This document shows, piece after piece, positions 1 to 5,885 of a DNA stretch of 10,115 bases. Origin of the DNA: Desulfuromonadaceae bacterium (GTDB taxonomy: Bacteria > Desulfobacterota > Desulfuromonadia > Desulfuromonadales > Geopsychrobacteraceae). Made by a program: the position numbers and the translations under genes. Each line of letters starts with the position of its first letter. Position 1 is the first letter of the stretch. The stretch spans positions 1-10,115 of the forward strand of contig DAOWKG010000124.1 of the NCBI GenBank assembly GCA_030639985.1, in the 5' to 3' direction. Under the pieces are notes generated by a model. It was given only the letters and a program-made list of their open reading frames with translations. It made no database searches and was not told the DNA's origin.

Positions 1-1020
1 GTAAATCTTGCGTACCGCGGTCTTACTATTGATGAAATCTGCTTGTATCAGGTCTCGTTGCCGTTTCGGGATGGTTAAATATTCGTGTTCTACCGGGATG
101 CGCCAATCTCTGGAGGGACCATTGCTGTGTTTACGGAGTAAAATTTCCAGTTGTTGGGACGGATTTGATATGTGATTGTGATAACTGAGCACCATGCTTT
201 CGGTTGCATCGGTCCACTCGTCCGGAATATCCCAGTCGGCAAAGAATTGTCGATAGTCGATATCGAGAGCGGTTACCCCGACAAGCTTACCTGTTTTTGA
301 ATAAATCGGTTGCGCCAGGGTGAGAATCAAGATTCCGGTAGCAAGGTCGGTGTTCATCAGTTGGATTGGTTTGCCTGCCGCCACCGCCTGTTTATACCAC
401 TGCCGCTGGCGTGGATCGTAGTCATCAGGGTAGCCTCCTTTACCTGGGTAACTGGAATGAATACCAGATTCAAGTGCGGTGTATTGCCATAGAAACAGGT
501 CGGGTTGGATCTGGTGAAGAGCCTGATAAACTTTGGGCATGCTACTTAGCTGTGAGAGTTGGTGGCGTACTTGATCGGCTTTTTTGCCGCCCGCGATAAA
601 AATCACTTGTTGGGAGTAGGAAATTGGTATGGGAACCTGTTCTCCTGTAGTTGCAAGGCGTAAATGTTTTGTGGTTTCGATCAGATCTTGGGGTTGCCGT
701 TGGCTAGCGGCGTAATCTGCTGAGAAAAAAATTGGATCAGCTGGTTCAGATGGCGGTGATGAAAGACGATTTTCAACTGCCTGAGCCTGCATTTCCAAGG
801 TTAGCAGTGCCATGGTTTTGTCCCGCTTCAGGATTCGACCATAATCATTGACCAAAGTGTGGAGTAGTGTTTCAGCACTGGTATTCAGCAGGTCGCGGGT
901 ATCTGTTGCCAGGTTTTTACCGAAATGTTTAATTGAGGTACTTTGAAACAAAGAGCTCATAGCTAGCGGCACTAACGCAGTTAGCAGTAACAGTATTAGT
1001 AGCCTGGTACGAAACTTCAT
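1..1020 (-). CDS. Membrane-anchored dCache sensor protein, N-terminal part (C-terminus beyond window edge)
   Basis: A reading frame of 340 codons runs from an ATG at 1018-1020 to the first base without a stop; I checked every triplet. An AGGA ribosome-binding sequence lies 7 bases before the ATG. Residues about 5-24 (RLLILLLLTALVPLA) form a membrane segment, so what follows should be outside the cytoplasmic membrane. Residues ~40-260 look like a double Cache ligand-sensing domain, with an amphipathic helical stretch at 50-90, the signature YDPRQRQWY at 201-209, and a 'AQPIYSKTGKLVGVTALDID' strand-turn-strand near 236-255. Such N-termini feed HAMP plus an output module: a SpoIIE/PP2C phosphatase, histidine kinase, cyclase or methyl-accepting domain. 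From memory of similar proteins I favour a SpoIIE-type phosphatase, but the output domain is not in the window. A MITE-like element ends 18 bp upstream of the start codon. Confidence 0.8.
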   Translation of the reverse strand, partial: MKFRTRLLILLLLTALVPLAMSSLFQSTSIKHFGKNLATDTRDLLNTSAETLLHTLVNDYGRILKRDKTMALLTLEMQAQAVENRLSSPPSEPADPIFFSADYAASQRQPQDLIETTKHLRLATTGEQVPIPISYSQQVIFIAGGKKADQVRHQLSQLSSMPKVYQALHQIQPDLFLWQYTALESGIHSSYPGKGGYPDDYDPRQRQWYKQAVAAGKPIQLMNTDLATGILILTLAQPIYSKTGKLVGVTALDIDYRQFFADWDIPDEWTDATESMVLSYHNHISNPSQQLEILLRKHSNGPSRDWRIPVEHEYLTIPKRQRDLIQADFINSKTAVRKIY

Positions 1021-1038
1021 AGTGTCCTCACCTCTGCC

Positions 1039-1207
1039 CTAGGAGCCTGTCTGACTTTACGGATCGTAGCGAGAAATAGGCTGGTCGAGGTCAGATTTTT
1101 GATCGTTTGAGAGCGAATAGCCATAGCTATTTGTCGAAAAGGATCGGAAATATGAACCGAGCAGACGGTTTCGCAGTAGATTCATAGAATGTCTGACAGG
1201 CTCCTAG
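1039..1207. mobile_element. MITE-like element, 169 bp, with 17-bp terminal inverted repeats
   Basis: The left end (1039-1055, CTAGGAGCCTGTCTGAC) and the right end (1191-1207, GTCTGACAGGCTCCTAG) are inverted repeats matching at 16 of 17 positions. The outermost CTAG occurs at both ends in the same orientation, as expected of a target-site duplication (CTAG, or just TA), but because CTAG is palindromic it could equally be part of the repeat. The interior has no convincing ORF. It carries a small internal hairpin, AATAGC-CATA-GCTATT, at 1116-1131. The size, repeat ends and lack of coding capacity fit a miniature inverted-repeat element mobilised in trans, probably by an IS5-like transposase; that assignment is inference. 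Other genomic copies would be needed for proof. Confidence 0.65.
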
Positions 1208-1327
1208 TTTTAAGTGTAGCAGTTTTGCGCCAGAGTGGAAGGTGCTATTCGAGCTTTTGCCCTAGTGCAGGCGCTAGTTTGACAGATTATAACTATTCAG
1301 TATGCCGCTGGTGTCACGTACGCTTTT
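1208..1327. other. Intergenic remainder between rdgC stop and the MITE-like element; weak leftward promoter candidate
   Basis: No gene is visible here. On the minus strand there is a perfect TATAAT (plus 1286-1291) with GTGACA upstream (plus 1312-1317), but the 20-bp spacer is too long for a standard sigma70 site. If used, it would transcribe through the MITE-like element into the sensor gene with a leader of roughly 260 nt. A near-palindrome, CTAGTGCAGGCGCTAG, lies at 1262-1277. No clear terminator for rdgC can be seen. Confidence 0.3.
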
Positions 1328-2491
1328 CTATTTTTCTACCCATTGCTGTATCGCTTGCTGCTCTTTTGCCCATTGTTCGCTCAGGCGCAAACGCAAAAAT
1401 TGGTCCAGCATGCTTTCGAACATCTGCTCTCCTTCTTCAACTGCCGCCAGTTTGGTGTAGAAAGCGGCTTCCGCTTCTGCTTGCGGATCATCGTTAGGAT
1501 CGCTTTCGGGGCGGATCATTGGGGTGCGGTAACTGGCAAATTGAAATTTTTCCCCTTTTAAGGTCAACTTCCAGCCATCATCTTCATTCTGTTGTATATG
1601 AATGGTTGCCTCTTCCAGCTGCTTTCCCTGTTGTAGTGCCGCTTTAACTTCCTGATAATGGTCTTGCGGACCGGCAACGACAATTTTCTGTGCCCCCTCC
1701 TGACCACCTCCAACCAGTACCAGACGGTTATCGAGAAAGGCGGTGAAGGGTTGTTTTTCCAGCAACGATCCTGGGGTGGTGACTTGATAGCGGGAATCGG
1801 AATTAAGGGTGCGATAAAGGAGCCATTGGAGAAAATCAACTCCGAGCCAGCGGTTCGCTTCAATCTGCTCCAAGACACTTTCGGTTTGCGCCCGGTTGGC
1901 TTGTTGCAACGGTTCTAGTAATTGTTCCGGGAGGATTTTTGTTGCCCGTGCCAGGGGATGAAACAGTTGTAGCCGTAAACCGGAAAAAGTTTGATGAAAC
2001 AGACCTTGAAAGCTGTCAATGGTGTTTTGCCCGAGAGAGCAAAACCGCAGCAGTTGTCGTTCTGTATCCCAGATGACATCGTAAAATGATGGTGACGGCA
2101 GGGTGCGAGCTAAAAGGGAACTACGTGCCTGATCCCGAACCTGTTCTTTCTCCGCTTTGGGTACGTAGTTCAAGTTTGGCTTGTCAGCCAAAAACTTTTC
2201 GCTCAGTTGAATGATTTGGCGTTTTAATAATGCGGCGGGGATGCGGCGCCGATCCTGCCGCAAGGTGAAGCATAAATAGTGGTCACGCCAACAGCTGTCA
2301 GGTGATTCAAAATCGCTACAATCGTAGTTGTCGAGCTCAACCCAACCGGTTGATAGCTCATCGGCAGAGTTCTCTATCGAACGAAACCCCTCGGCTGCGA
2401 GTTGGTCTTGCAGCTCTTGGTGTACTGGTGATTTTTGTGTTCCAGTTACTTGAAAATAACAAATACTGGCGGACGTAGCCAGAAAGCCCAT
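1328..2491 (-). CDS. rdgC: RdgC-family recombination-associated protein
   Basis: The product has 387 residues. In E. coli, RdgC (303 residues) is a ring-shaped DNA-binding protein on the nucleoid that competes with RecA filament formation and matters when replication restart is impaired. Family features here are the start MGFLATSASICYF, a GWV near residues 49-51, an Arg-rich RRRIPAALLKRQI segment near 80-92, and the stretch KAEKEQVRDQARSSLLART, which parallels E. coli KTEKDSLKDEVLHSLLPRA, followed by a PSFYDVIWDT strand. The C-terminal part is about 80 residues longer than the E. coli protein and rich in Asp/Glu. The ATG at 2489-2491 has GAGGAGA about 8 bases upstream. The gene begins 38 bp after the J-domain gene ends, same strand, so co-transcription from the promoter near 3331-3359 is likely. 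Family assignment is from remembered sequence similarity. Confidence 0.82.
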   Translation of the reverse strand: MGFLATSASICYFQVTGTQKSPVHQELQDQLAAEGFRSIENSADELSTGWVELDNYDCSDFESPDSCWRDHYLCFTLRQDRRRIPAALLKRQIIQLSEKFLADKPNLNYVPKAEKEQVRDQARSSLLARTLPSPSFYDVIWDTERQLLRFCSLGQNTIDSFQGLFHQTFSGLRLQLFHPLARATKILPEQLLEPLQQANRAQTESVLEQIEANRWLGVDFLQWLLYRTLNSDSRYQVTTPGSLLEKQPFTAFLDNRLVLVGGGQEGAQKIVVAGPQDHYQEVKAALQQGKQLEEATIHIQQNEDDGWKLTLKGEKFQFASYRTPMIRPESDPNDDPQAEAEAAFYTKLAAVEEGEQMFESMLDQFLRLRLSEQWAKEQQAIQQWVEK

Positions 2492-2529
2492 GGTTGTTCT
2501 CCTCGATTGATATGATAGCGGGAAATTGT

Positions 2530-3297
2530 TTAGCTGCGATGAAAAAAGTAGTAGTTACCCATGAACCCTTTGCTGAATGTGCGGTTATGTTCAGCGAGTT
2601 TGAGTAGCTGTTGATTGAGGGTGCGCTCATCAACATATCCCTGTTCGATAAAATATTGCCCAAGTTGTTTTTGGCGGCTACGCTGATGAAATAGGAGGGT
2701 GCGAACCTGAAGCGGAGTGAGTAAGCCAAGCTGTTCTGCCCGCTCGCCAAATTTTTTGATGCCATTGCGATAGTTAATGATTGTTTTGATATCATTATCA
2801 TTCAGCCAGCCCCAGCGCTTGGCAATTTCTCCCAGTGCCGGGCGTTGGCGCCGTTGCCAGGTAATTGCGGTAATCATCGCATTGAATGGAATTATCCCCT
2901 GATAGTAAAGGAATTGCCCAAATTGTAGCGGTCGCATTGGCAACGGGCTGTGGCGTCGTTGTTTTACTGTATGGTCTTGCCGCCGCCGTTTTGCTTGAGT
3001 ATAGGCCGTGTGGCTCCGGGAAAAATGTCCCGATGGAAATTTTTTGCGTTGTTTGAGGTACGATTGAACCGTTTGGTGAGCCTGATTTAAGTCTTGAAAT
3101 AGCCGATGCTGTTTGGTCTGGGTCGCCCCGGTAGCAACGGCAAAGCAATCGGGATGGGTGGTCTTCGCTTTTTTGCGGTAGGCAGTACGCACCCCGGCAG
3201 GTTGCAGGTAGACGAGAAAATCCTGATTTAATTGGATTTCGGTACCGAATAAGGTCCGACACGCACGAAAAACTTCTATTTCTGATACCTGTGACAT
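2530..3297 (-). CDS. J-domain protein with four MshEN-like tandem motifs
   Basis: The product has 255 residues. The N-terminal ~85 residues form a J domain: AYRKKAKTTHPD carries the HPD triad at 48-50, which stimulates DnaK ATPase, and FQDLNQAHQTVQSYL at 67-81 fits the last J-domain helix. The helix I/II region is atypical. Residues 90-120 are a basic, low-complexity linker. The C-terminal half consists of four 24-residue units starting at 125, 154, 182 and 211, with spacers of 5, 4 and 5 residues. The pattern is x-[LF]-G-x5-6-G-x-[LIV]-x4-[LIMV]-x6-Q, as in QFGQFLYYQGIIPFNAM and QLGQYFIEQGYVDERTL. This 24-5-24 layout is that of the MshEN (T2SSE N-terminal) c-di-GMP-binding domain. However, the first position, Arg in the binding consensus, is Q, A, K and Q here, so nucleotide binding is doubtful. 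No zinc fingers or typical DnaJ C-terminal domain are present. AGGA lies 10 bases before the ATG at 3295-3297. Confidence 0.8.
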   Translation of the reverse strand: MSQVSEIEVFRACRTLFGTEIQLNQDFLVYLQPAGVRTAYRKKAKTTHPDCFAVATGATQTKQHRLFQDLNQAHQTVQSYLKQRKKFPSGHFSRSHTAYTQAKRRRQDHTVKQRRHSPLPMRPLQFGQFLYYQGIIPFNAMITAITWQRRQRPALGEIAKRWGWLNDNDIKTIINYRNGIKKFGERAEQLGLLTPLQVRTLLFHQRSRQKQLGQYFIEQGYVDERTLNQQLLKLAEHNRTFSKGFMGNYYFFHRS

Positions 3298-3318
3298 TAG
3301 GCGTTTCCTGAGTATAGC

Positions 3319-3327
3319 TGTGGATAA
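3319..3327 (-). promoter_or_regulatory. Perfect DnaA-box consensus (TTATCCACA)
   Basis: TTATCCACA on the minus strand matches the strong DnaA box TTATNCACA exactly. It lies just downstream of the -10 of the J-domain gene promoter, covering the expected transcription start. It is a single box; none was noticed nearby. One such match is not rare by chance in 10 kb, so function is only suggested by its placement. Confidence 0.35.
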
Positions 3328-3330
3328 GTT

Positions 3331-3359
3331 TTTATAACTCAGAATGAATCTGGAGACAA
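3331..3359 (-). promoter_or_regulatory. Sigma70-type promoter of the J-domain gene and rdgC
   Basis: Reading leftwards, TTGTCT (plus 3354-3359) is followed by a 17-bp spacer and TATAAA (plus 3331-3336). The predicted start near 3324 leaves a leader of about 27 nt containing the AGGA ribosome-binding site. This placement and spacing make it the best candidate driver of the two-gene unit. Confidence 0.55.
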
Positions 3360-3365
3360 GAAAGA

Positions 3366-3392
3366 GTTGCTCCCTTAATGGTGTTTAGCAAC
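3366..3392 (-). terminator. Weak hairpin directly after the PilZ gene stop codon
   Basis: On the minus strand GTTGCT and AGCAAC form a 6-bp stem with a 15-nt loop, followed by a T-rich stretch (TCTTTCTTGT). It starts immediately after the stop codon. The long loop and interrupted T-tract make it a poor intrinsic terminator, but it separates the PilZ gene from the promoter of the next gene. Confidence 0.3.
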
Positions 3393-4097
3393 TTATTTTT
3401 CTGTGGCGATGAAGTGTTCAAGTCGTAGCTGGTCGGCACTGAGAATATTAATAAAACGCATCCCGGCAGTAAGGGAAGATTCGTCGTCCTGCATACAGGT
3501 CCAGACAATTTCAGCAATTGCACAGATCGGCGGTCTGCCGTCATTAAGATTGATAAGGATCAGGCAGATGTCGCCCTGTTCTGCCGGAGGTTTGATGGCA
3601 AAACGGATTCCTTCAGAGCTGATATTGATACGACAGGTTCTAAAATTATCGTAAATAATTGGTGCCTCAGGGCTGTAGAGCACCTCGAGGTTTTTTTCCC
3701 AGATGCCCCGCATTGTCTGCAAGGTTTTTGCCGCCCGACTGAAGCGAATGCCAAGTTGGCAATTGTAGCGCTTACGGAGCCGGCGCTGAAACATTTCTAT
3801 CCCGGTACACAACTTAAGGGCGAAGCGGTTGCCGTCAATTATTTCAATAAGTGATCCCTTGGCACGGATGCCCAGCCCCATTGATTCGGTTGTGATTTCA
3901 AAGGTAAGATTGTCGTTGAGGGGATATTGAGTGGCGGCATTTTCACCGTAGGGGTTGGCAAGGGTGATAATGATAATGTCATTTTCCAGAGAACTAACAT
4001 AGACCGTCATCAACTCGGTGCGCTCACGTGGTTTAGAGTCGTTCTGTACTTTAAGTAGTAGTTGTTGTCCCGGCTTAAAGTAGTGTAGGTAGCTCAT
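3393..4097 (-). CDS. PilZ-domain protein, probable c-di-GMP effector (YcgR-like layout)
   Basis: The product has 234 residues. It has two parts: an N-terminal beta-rich domain (about 1-100, beginning YFKPGQQLLLKVQ) resembling the YcgR-type N-terminal domain, and a C-terminal PilZ domain (about 103-232). Both c-di-GMP-binding motifs of PilZ are intact: RxxxR at 106-110 inside FQRRLRKRYNC, and NxSxxG at 158-163 (NISSEG). The end, GMRFINILSADQLRLEHFI, is the usual closing strand and helix. No membrane segment or signal peptide is seen, so it should be cytoplasmic. PilZ proteins of this layout commonly control flagellar motors, pili or exopolysaccharide synthesis, but nothing next to it reveals the target. 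AGGA precedes the ATG at 4095-4097 by 9 bases. The next gene on this strand encodes a protein with MshEN-like repeats, another fold linked to c-di-GMP. Confidence 0.85.
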   Translation of the reverse strand: MSYLHYFKPGQQLLLKVQNDSKPRERTELMTVYVSSLENDIIIITLANPYGENAATQYPLNDNLTFEITTESMGLGIRAKGSLIEIIDGNRFALKLCTGIEMFQRRLRKRYNCQLGIRFSRAAKTLQTMRGIWEKNLEVLYSPEAPIIYDNFRTCRINISSEGIRFAIKPPAEQGDICLILINLNDGRPPICAIAEIVWTCMQDDESSLTAGMRFINILSADQLRLEHFIATEK

Positions 4098-4147
4098 GCA
4101 GTTGATCCTGTGACGCGGTGCGCAAATAGTTCATTATTCATCAATCA

Positions 4148-4176
4148 AGTGTATATGTTTTTGCAGATAAGAACAA
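4148..4176 (-). promoter_or_regulatory. Candidate promoter of the PilZ gene
   Basis: Reading leftwards, TTGTTC (plus 4171-4176), a 17-bp spacer and TACACT (plus 4148-4153) form a moderate sigma70-type match. It would give a leader of about 45 nt. The rest of the 209-bp divergent region (4098-4306) is AT-rich; no equally good promoter for the rightward methyltransferase was found, although TATAGT at 4267-4272 could be its -10. Confidence 0.4.
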
Positions 4177-4295
4177 ACCAATAATCGTAGCTGGGTGTTT
4201 TTCAAGTGGGTTCTCTTGGCTTTTTTTATAAACCGCAATTCATCACCATGAAATCGTCAAATACTGTATAGTCCATTCCGATGGTAAAACTAATT

Positions 4296-4300
4296 GGAGG
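4296..4300 (+). promoter_or_regulatory. Ribosome-binding site deciding the methyltransferase start
   Basis: GGAGG lies 6 bases before the ATG at 4307. An in-frame TTG at 4304 would be only 3 bases away, so ATG 4307 is the better start. Confidence 0.75.
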
Positions 4301-4306
4301 CATTTG

Positions 4307-5452
4307 ATGGCAAAACCTGAAAATCAATATTTTGTAGTAGTGGCGCCTGGGTTTGAAGAAATTTGTGCCCAAGAATTGATTAACTTGGGGATTAAACCAC
4401 GGAACATTGAGCATGGTGGGATAAAATTTTCCGGGGGTTTGGCAGAATTATATCTGGCAAACCTGTGGTTAAGAAGTGCTGGGCGGATATTGGTTCGCTT
4501 GGGGGAGGTTTCAGCTCGGGATTTTCCCGCCTTATTTCAACGTTTGGCGCGGTTGCCATGGGGACGGTTTGTTAAGCCGGGGACAGCCTGTGAAATTAGG
4601 GTTGTCAGCCACACGTCGCGACTCAACCATACCGGTCGGATTGCTGAAGTATGCAGAGATGCAATTGCTAAGGCGTTAGGTGGGGAAGTTGGAACTGCCG
4701 AGCCGGTACAAAAAATATACTTGCGCTTTGAAGATGACCGCTGTCGGGTGTCGGTTGATAGTTCTGGTGATCATCTGCATCGGCGGGGCTATCGCCAAGC
4801 GGTAGTTGCTGCCCCCCTGCGAGAAACAATTGCGGCTGGCTGCTTGTTGGCGTGTGGTTATGATGGCTCCATGCCATTGCTCGATATGATGACCGGTTCT
4901 GGCACTATCGCAATTGAAGCAGCAATGATTGCGTTGCGCAAAGCACCCGGGAAGGGGCGTAGTTTCGCTTTTATGGAGTGGCCCAAGTATCGTCCCGGAT
5001 TATGGCAACAGCAGTTAAGTGAAGCTGCCAGACAAGAAAAAACCACGGTTGCAGCGCCGATTCTCGCAGTTGATAATAATCCTAAAGCCATTGCTGCCGG
5101 ACAACAGAATTTGGTGACTATTGGTCTCGAGAGCTCGGTTCAGCTCTCTTGTGGCAACATGCAGGAGCTGCAGCCTCAATTTGCCCAGGGTCTGATGGTT
5201 TGTAATCCCCCTTATGGTGAAAGGCTGGGTAGAAATGCCAGTTTGAAAGCTCTGTATCACGATTTAGGCAAAATTTATGGCGATACTTTTGGCGCTTGGC
5301 AGGGGGCGATAATTTGTCCTGAGTCGGAGTTGATTAAGTCGACAGGTGTCGATTTTTCGCCCTTGCTCCGCTTTACTAACGGTGGAATAAAAGTGGCGCT
5401 GTTGCAAAAAAAACTGTTGGTTGGTAAATCGATAACTGTCGAAAAATCTTGA
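4307..5452 (+). CDS. THUMP-domain class I SAM-dependent RNA methyltransferase (RlmL-like)
   Basis: The product has 381 residues. By family (COG0116), it should transfer methyl from S-adenosylmethionine to N2 of a guanine in 23S rRNA, as RlmL does at G2445 in E. coli. An N-terminal ferredoxin-like/THUMP region (about 1-155, opening YFVVVAPGFEEICAQELI) binds RNA. Then come the linker motif DHLHRRGYR (155-163), PLRETIAAG (170-178), the SAM-binding motif I DMMTGSGTIAIEAA (193-206), an acidic AVDNN (254-258) after the second strand, and the catalytic NPPYGERLG (300-308). The protein stops after this single methyltransferase domain, so it lacks the second RlmK-type domain found fused in E. coli RlmKL; the length agrees with the single-domain relatives of Bacillus and many deltaproteobacteria. 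It precedes rpsU on the same strand, a translation-related pairing. The exact target base is not shown by the sequence. Confidence 0.9.
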   Translation: MAKPENQYFVVVAPGFEEICAQELINLGIKPRNIEHGGIKFSGGLAELYLANLWLRSAGRILVRLGEVSARDFPALFQRLARLPWGRFVKPGTACEIRVVSHTSRLNHTGRIAEVCRDAIAKALGGEVGTAEPVQKIYLRFEDDRCRVSVDSSGDHLHRRGYRQAVVAAPLRETIAAGCLLACGYDGSMPLLDMMTGSGTIAIEAAMIALRKAPGKGRSFAFMEWPKYRPGLWQQQLSEAARQEKTTVAAPILAVDNNPKAIAAGQQNLVTIGLESSVQLSCGNMQELQPQFAQGLMVCNPPYGERLGRNASLKALYHDLGKIYGDTFGAWQGAIICPESELIKSTGVDFSPLLRFTNGGIKVALLQKKLLVGKSITVEKS

Positions 5453-5477
5453 CTTGGAGCGGCTCAAACGGTATATG
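5449..5477 (+). promoter_or_regulatory. Promoter of rpsU overlapping the methyltransferase stop codon
   Basis: TTGACT (5449-5454), a 17-bp spacer and TATATG (5472-5477) form a good sigma70-type promoter. The -35 contains the TGA stop of the preceding gene. Transcription would start near 5484, giving rpsU a leader of about 50 nt and uncoupling it from the methyltransferase. Confidence 0.5.
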
Positions 5478-5522
5478 TTCCAACTCTTGTGGAGGCGACT
5501 CTGCAAAGATTGTAACGAAAGC

Positions 5523-5529
5523 GGGGTGA
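5523..5529 (+). promoter_or_regulatory. Ribosome-binding site deciding the rpsU start
   Basis: GGGGTGA ends 6 bases before the GTG at 5536. The in-frame TTG at 5530 abuts it directly and is too close to be used, so GTG 5536 is chosen. Confidence 0.65.
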
Positions 5530-5535
5530 TTGTCA

Positions 5536-5733
5536 GTGGAAATCACTGTTATTGATGGTAACGTCGAAAAAGCGATTAAAGTTCTCAAGCGTAAATTGCA
5601 ACAGGAAGGGCTGTTCCGTGAAATGAAGCAGCGTAAATTTTACGAGAAGCCTAGTATCAAGCGTAAGCGCAAAGAGAAAGAAGCCCAGCGCCGGTTGCGT
5701 AAAAAGATGCGTGCAATGAAGCGTTTTAACTAA
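5536..5733 (+). CDS. rpsU: 30S ribosomal protein S21
   Basis: The product has 65 residues from a GTG start. S21 binds the small ribosomal subunit near the 3' end of 16S rRNA and helps initiation. The protein starts MEITVIDGNVEKAIKVLKRK, has LFREMKQRKFYEKPS in the middle (the typical S21 core), and ends in a run of Arg/Lys-rich helix, as expected for an RNA-binding protein. Length is normal for the family. The GTG start lies 6 bases after GGGGTGA; starting at the upstream TTG would add two residues (M-S) and spoil spacing. It sits 83 bp downstream of the methyltransferase, probably with its own promoter, and is closed by a strong terminator. In many proteobacteria rpsU stands with dnaG and rpoD; those are absent here. 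Confidence 0.95.
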   Translation: MEITVIDGNVEKAIKVLKRKLQQEGLFREMKQRKFYEKPSIKRKRKEKEAQRRLRKKMRAMKRFN

Positions 5734-5752
5734 TTTGTTAGTTGTTACATTT

Positions 5753-5791
5753 AAAAAAGCCGATCCCTGTTAAAGGGTCGGCTTTTTTTTT
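5753..5791. terminator. Intrinsic terminator, probably bidirectional, between rpsU and gap
   Basis: AAAAAAGCCGA and TCGGCTTTTTT pair, continuing as CCCT/AGGG around a short GTTAA-type loop, with one bulged T in the left arm. The right side has nine T residues for rpsU; on the opposite strand the run of A at 5753-5758 gives a T-tract for leftward transcripts coming from gap. Confidence 0.9.
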
Positions 5792-5814
5792 GTTAACCTG
5801 TATCGTAGTAAACT

Positions 5815-5849
5815 CATGGCTGTCCCCCGTTTCATCGGGGACAGCCATG
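5815..5849. repeat. Perfect 13-bp inverted repeat (hairpin) between convergent rpsU and gap
   Basis: CATGGCTGTCCCC (5815-5827) and GGGGACAGCCATG (5837-5849) are exact inverted repeats around a 9-nt loop. There is no T-tract after it for leftward transcripts and only GTTTT for rightward ones, so it is not a classic intrinsic terminator. It may protect the 3' end of the gap mRNA, or be a copy of a dispersed palindromic repeat. Confidence 0.75.
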
Positions 5850-5885
5850 GTTTTGCTGATTCATGTTGTTAAGCTTGAACCATTT

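Noticed and set aside
1039..1207. CRISPR array, tRNA or full insertion sequence in the repeat-bearing intergenic region
   Set aside because: There are only two repeat arms in inverted orientation, no spacer series, no cloverleaf and no transposase frame.
1279..1306. TTGACA followed by TATGCC on the plus strand as a rightward promoter
   Set aside because: The -10 is poor and there is no rightward gene downstream; it would only produce antisense RNA to rdgC.
1189..1497. 102-codon rightward frame starting in the MITE-like element
   Set aside because: It runs antisense into rdgC, has a Cys/Arg-rich composition unlike a real protein, and no ribosome-binding site.
2358..2801. 147-codon leftward frame overlapping the J-domain and rdgC genes
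   Set aside because: It is a shadow in another frame of two well-supported genes.
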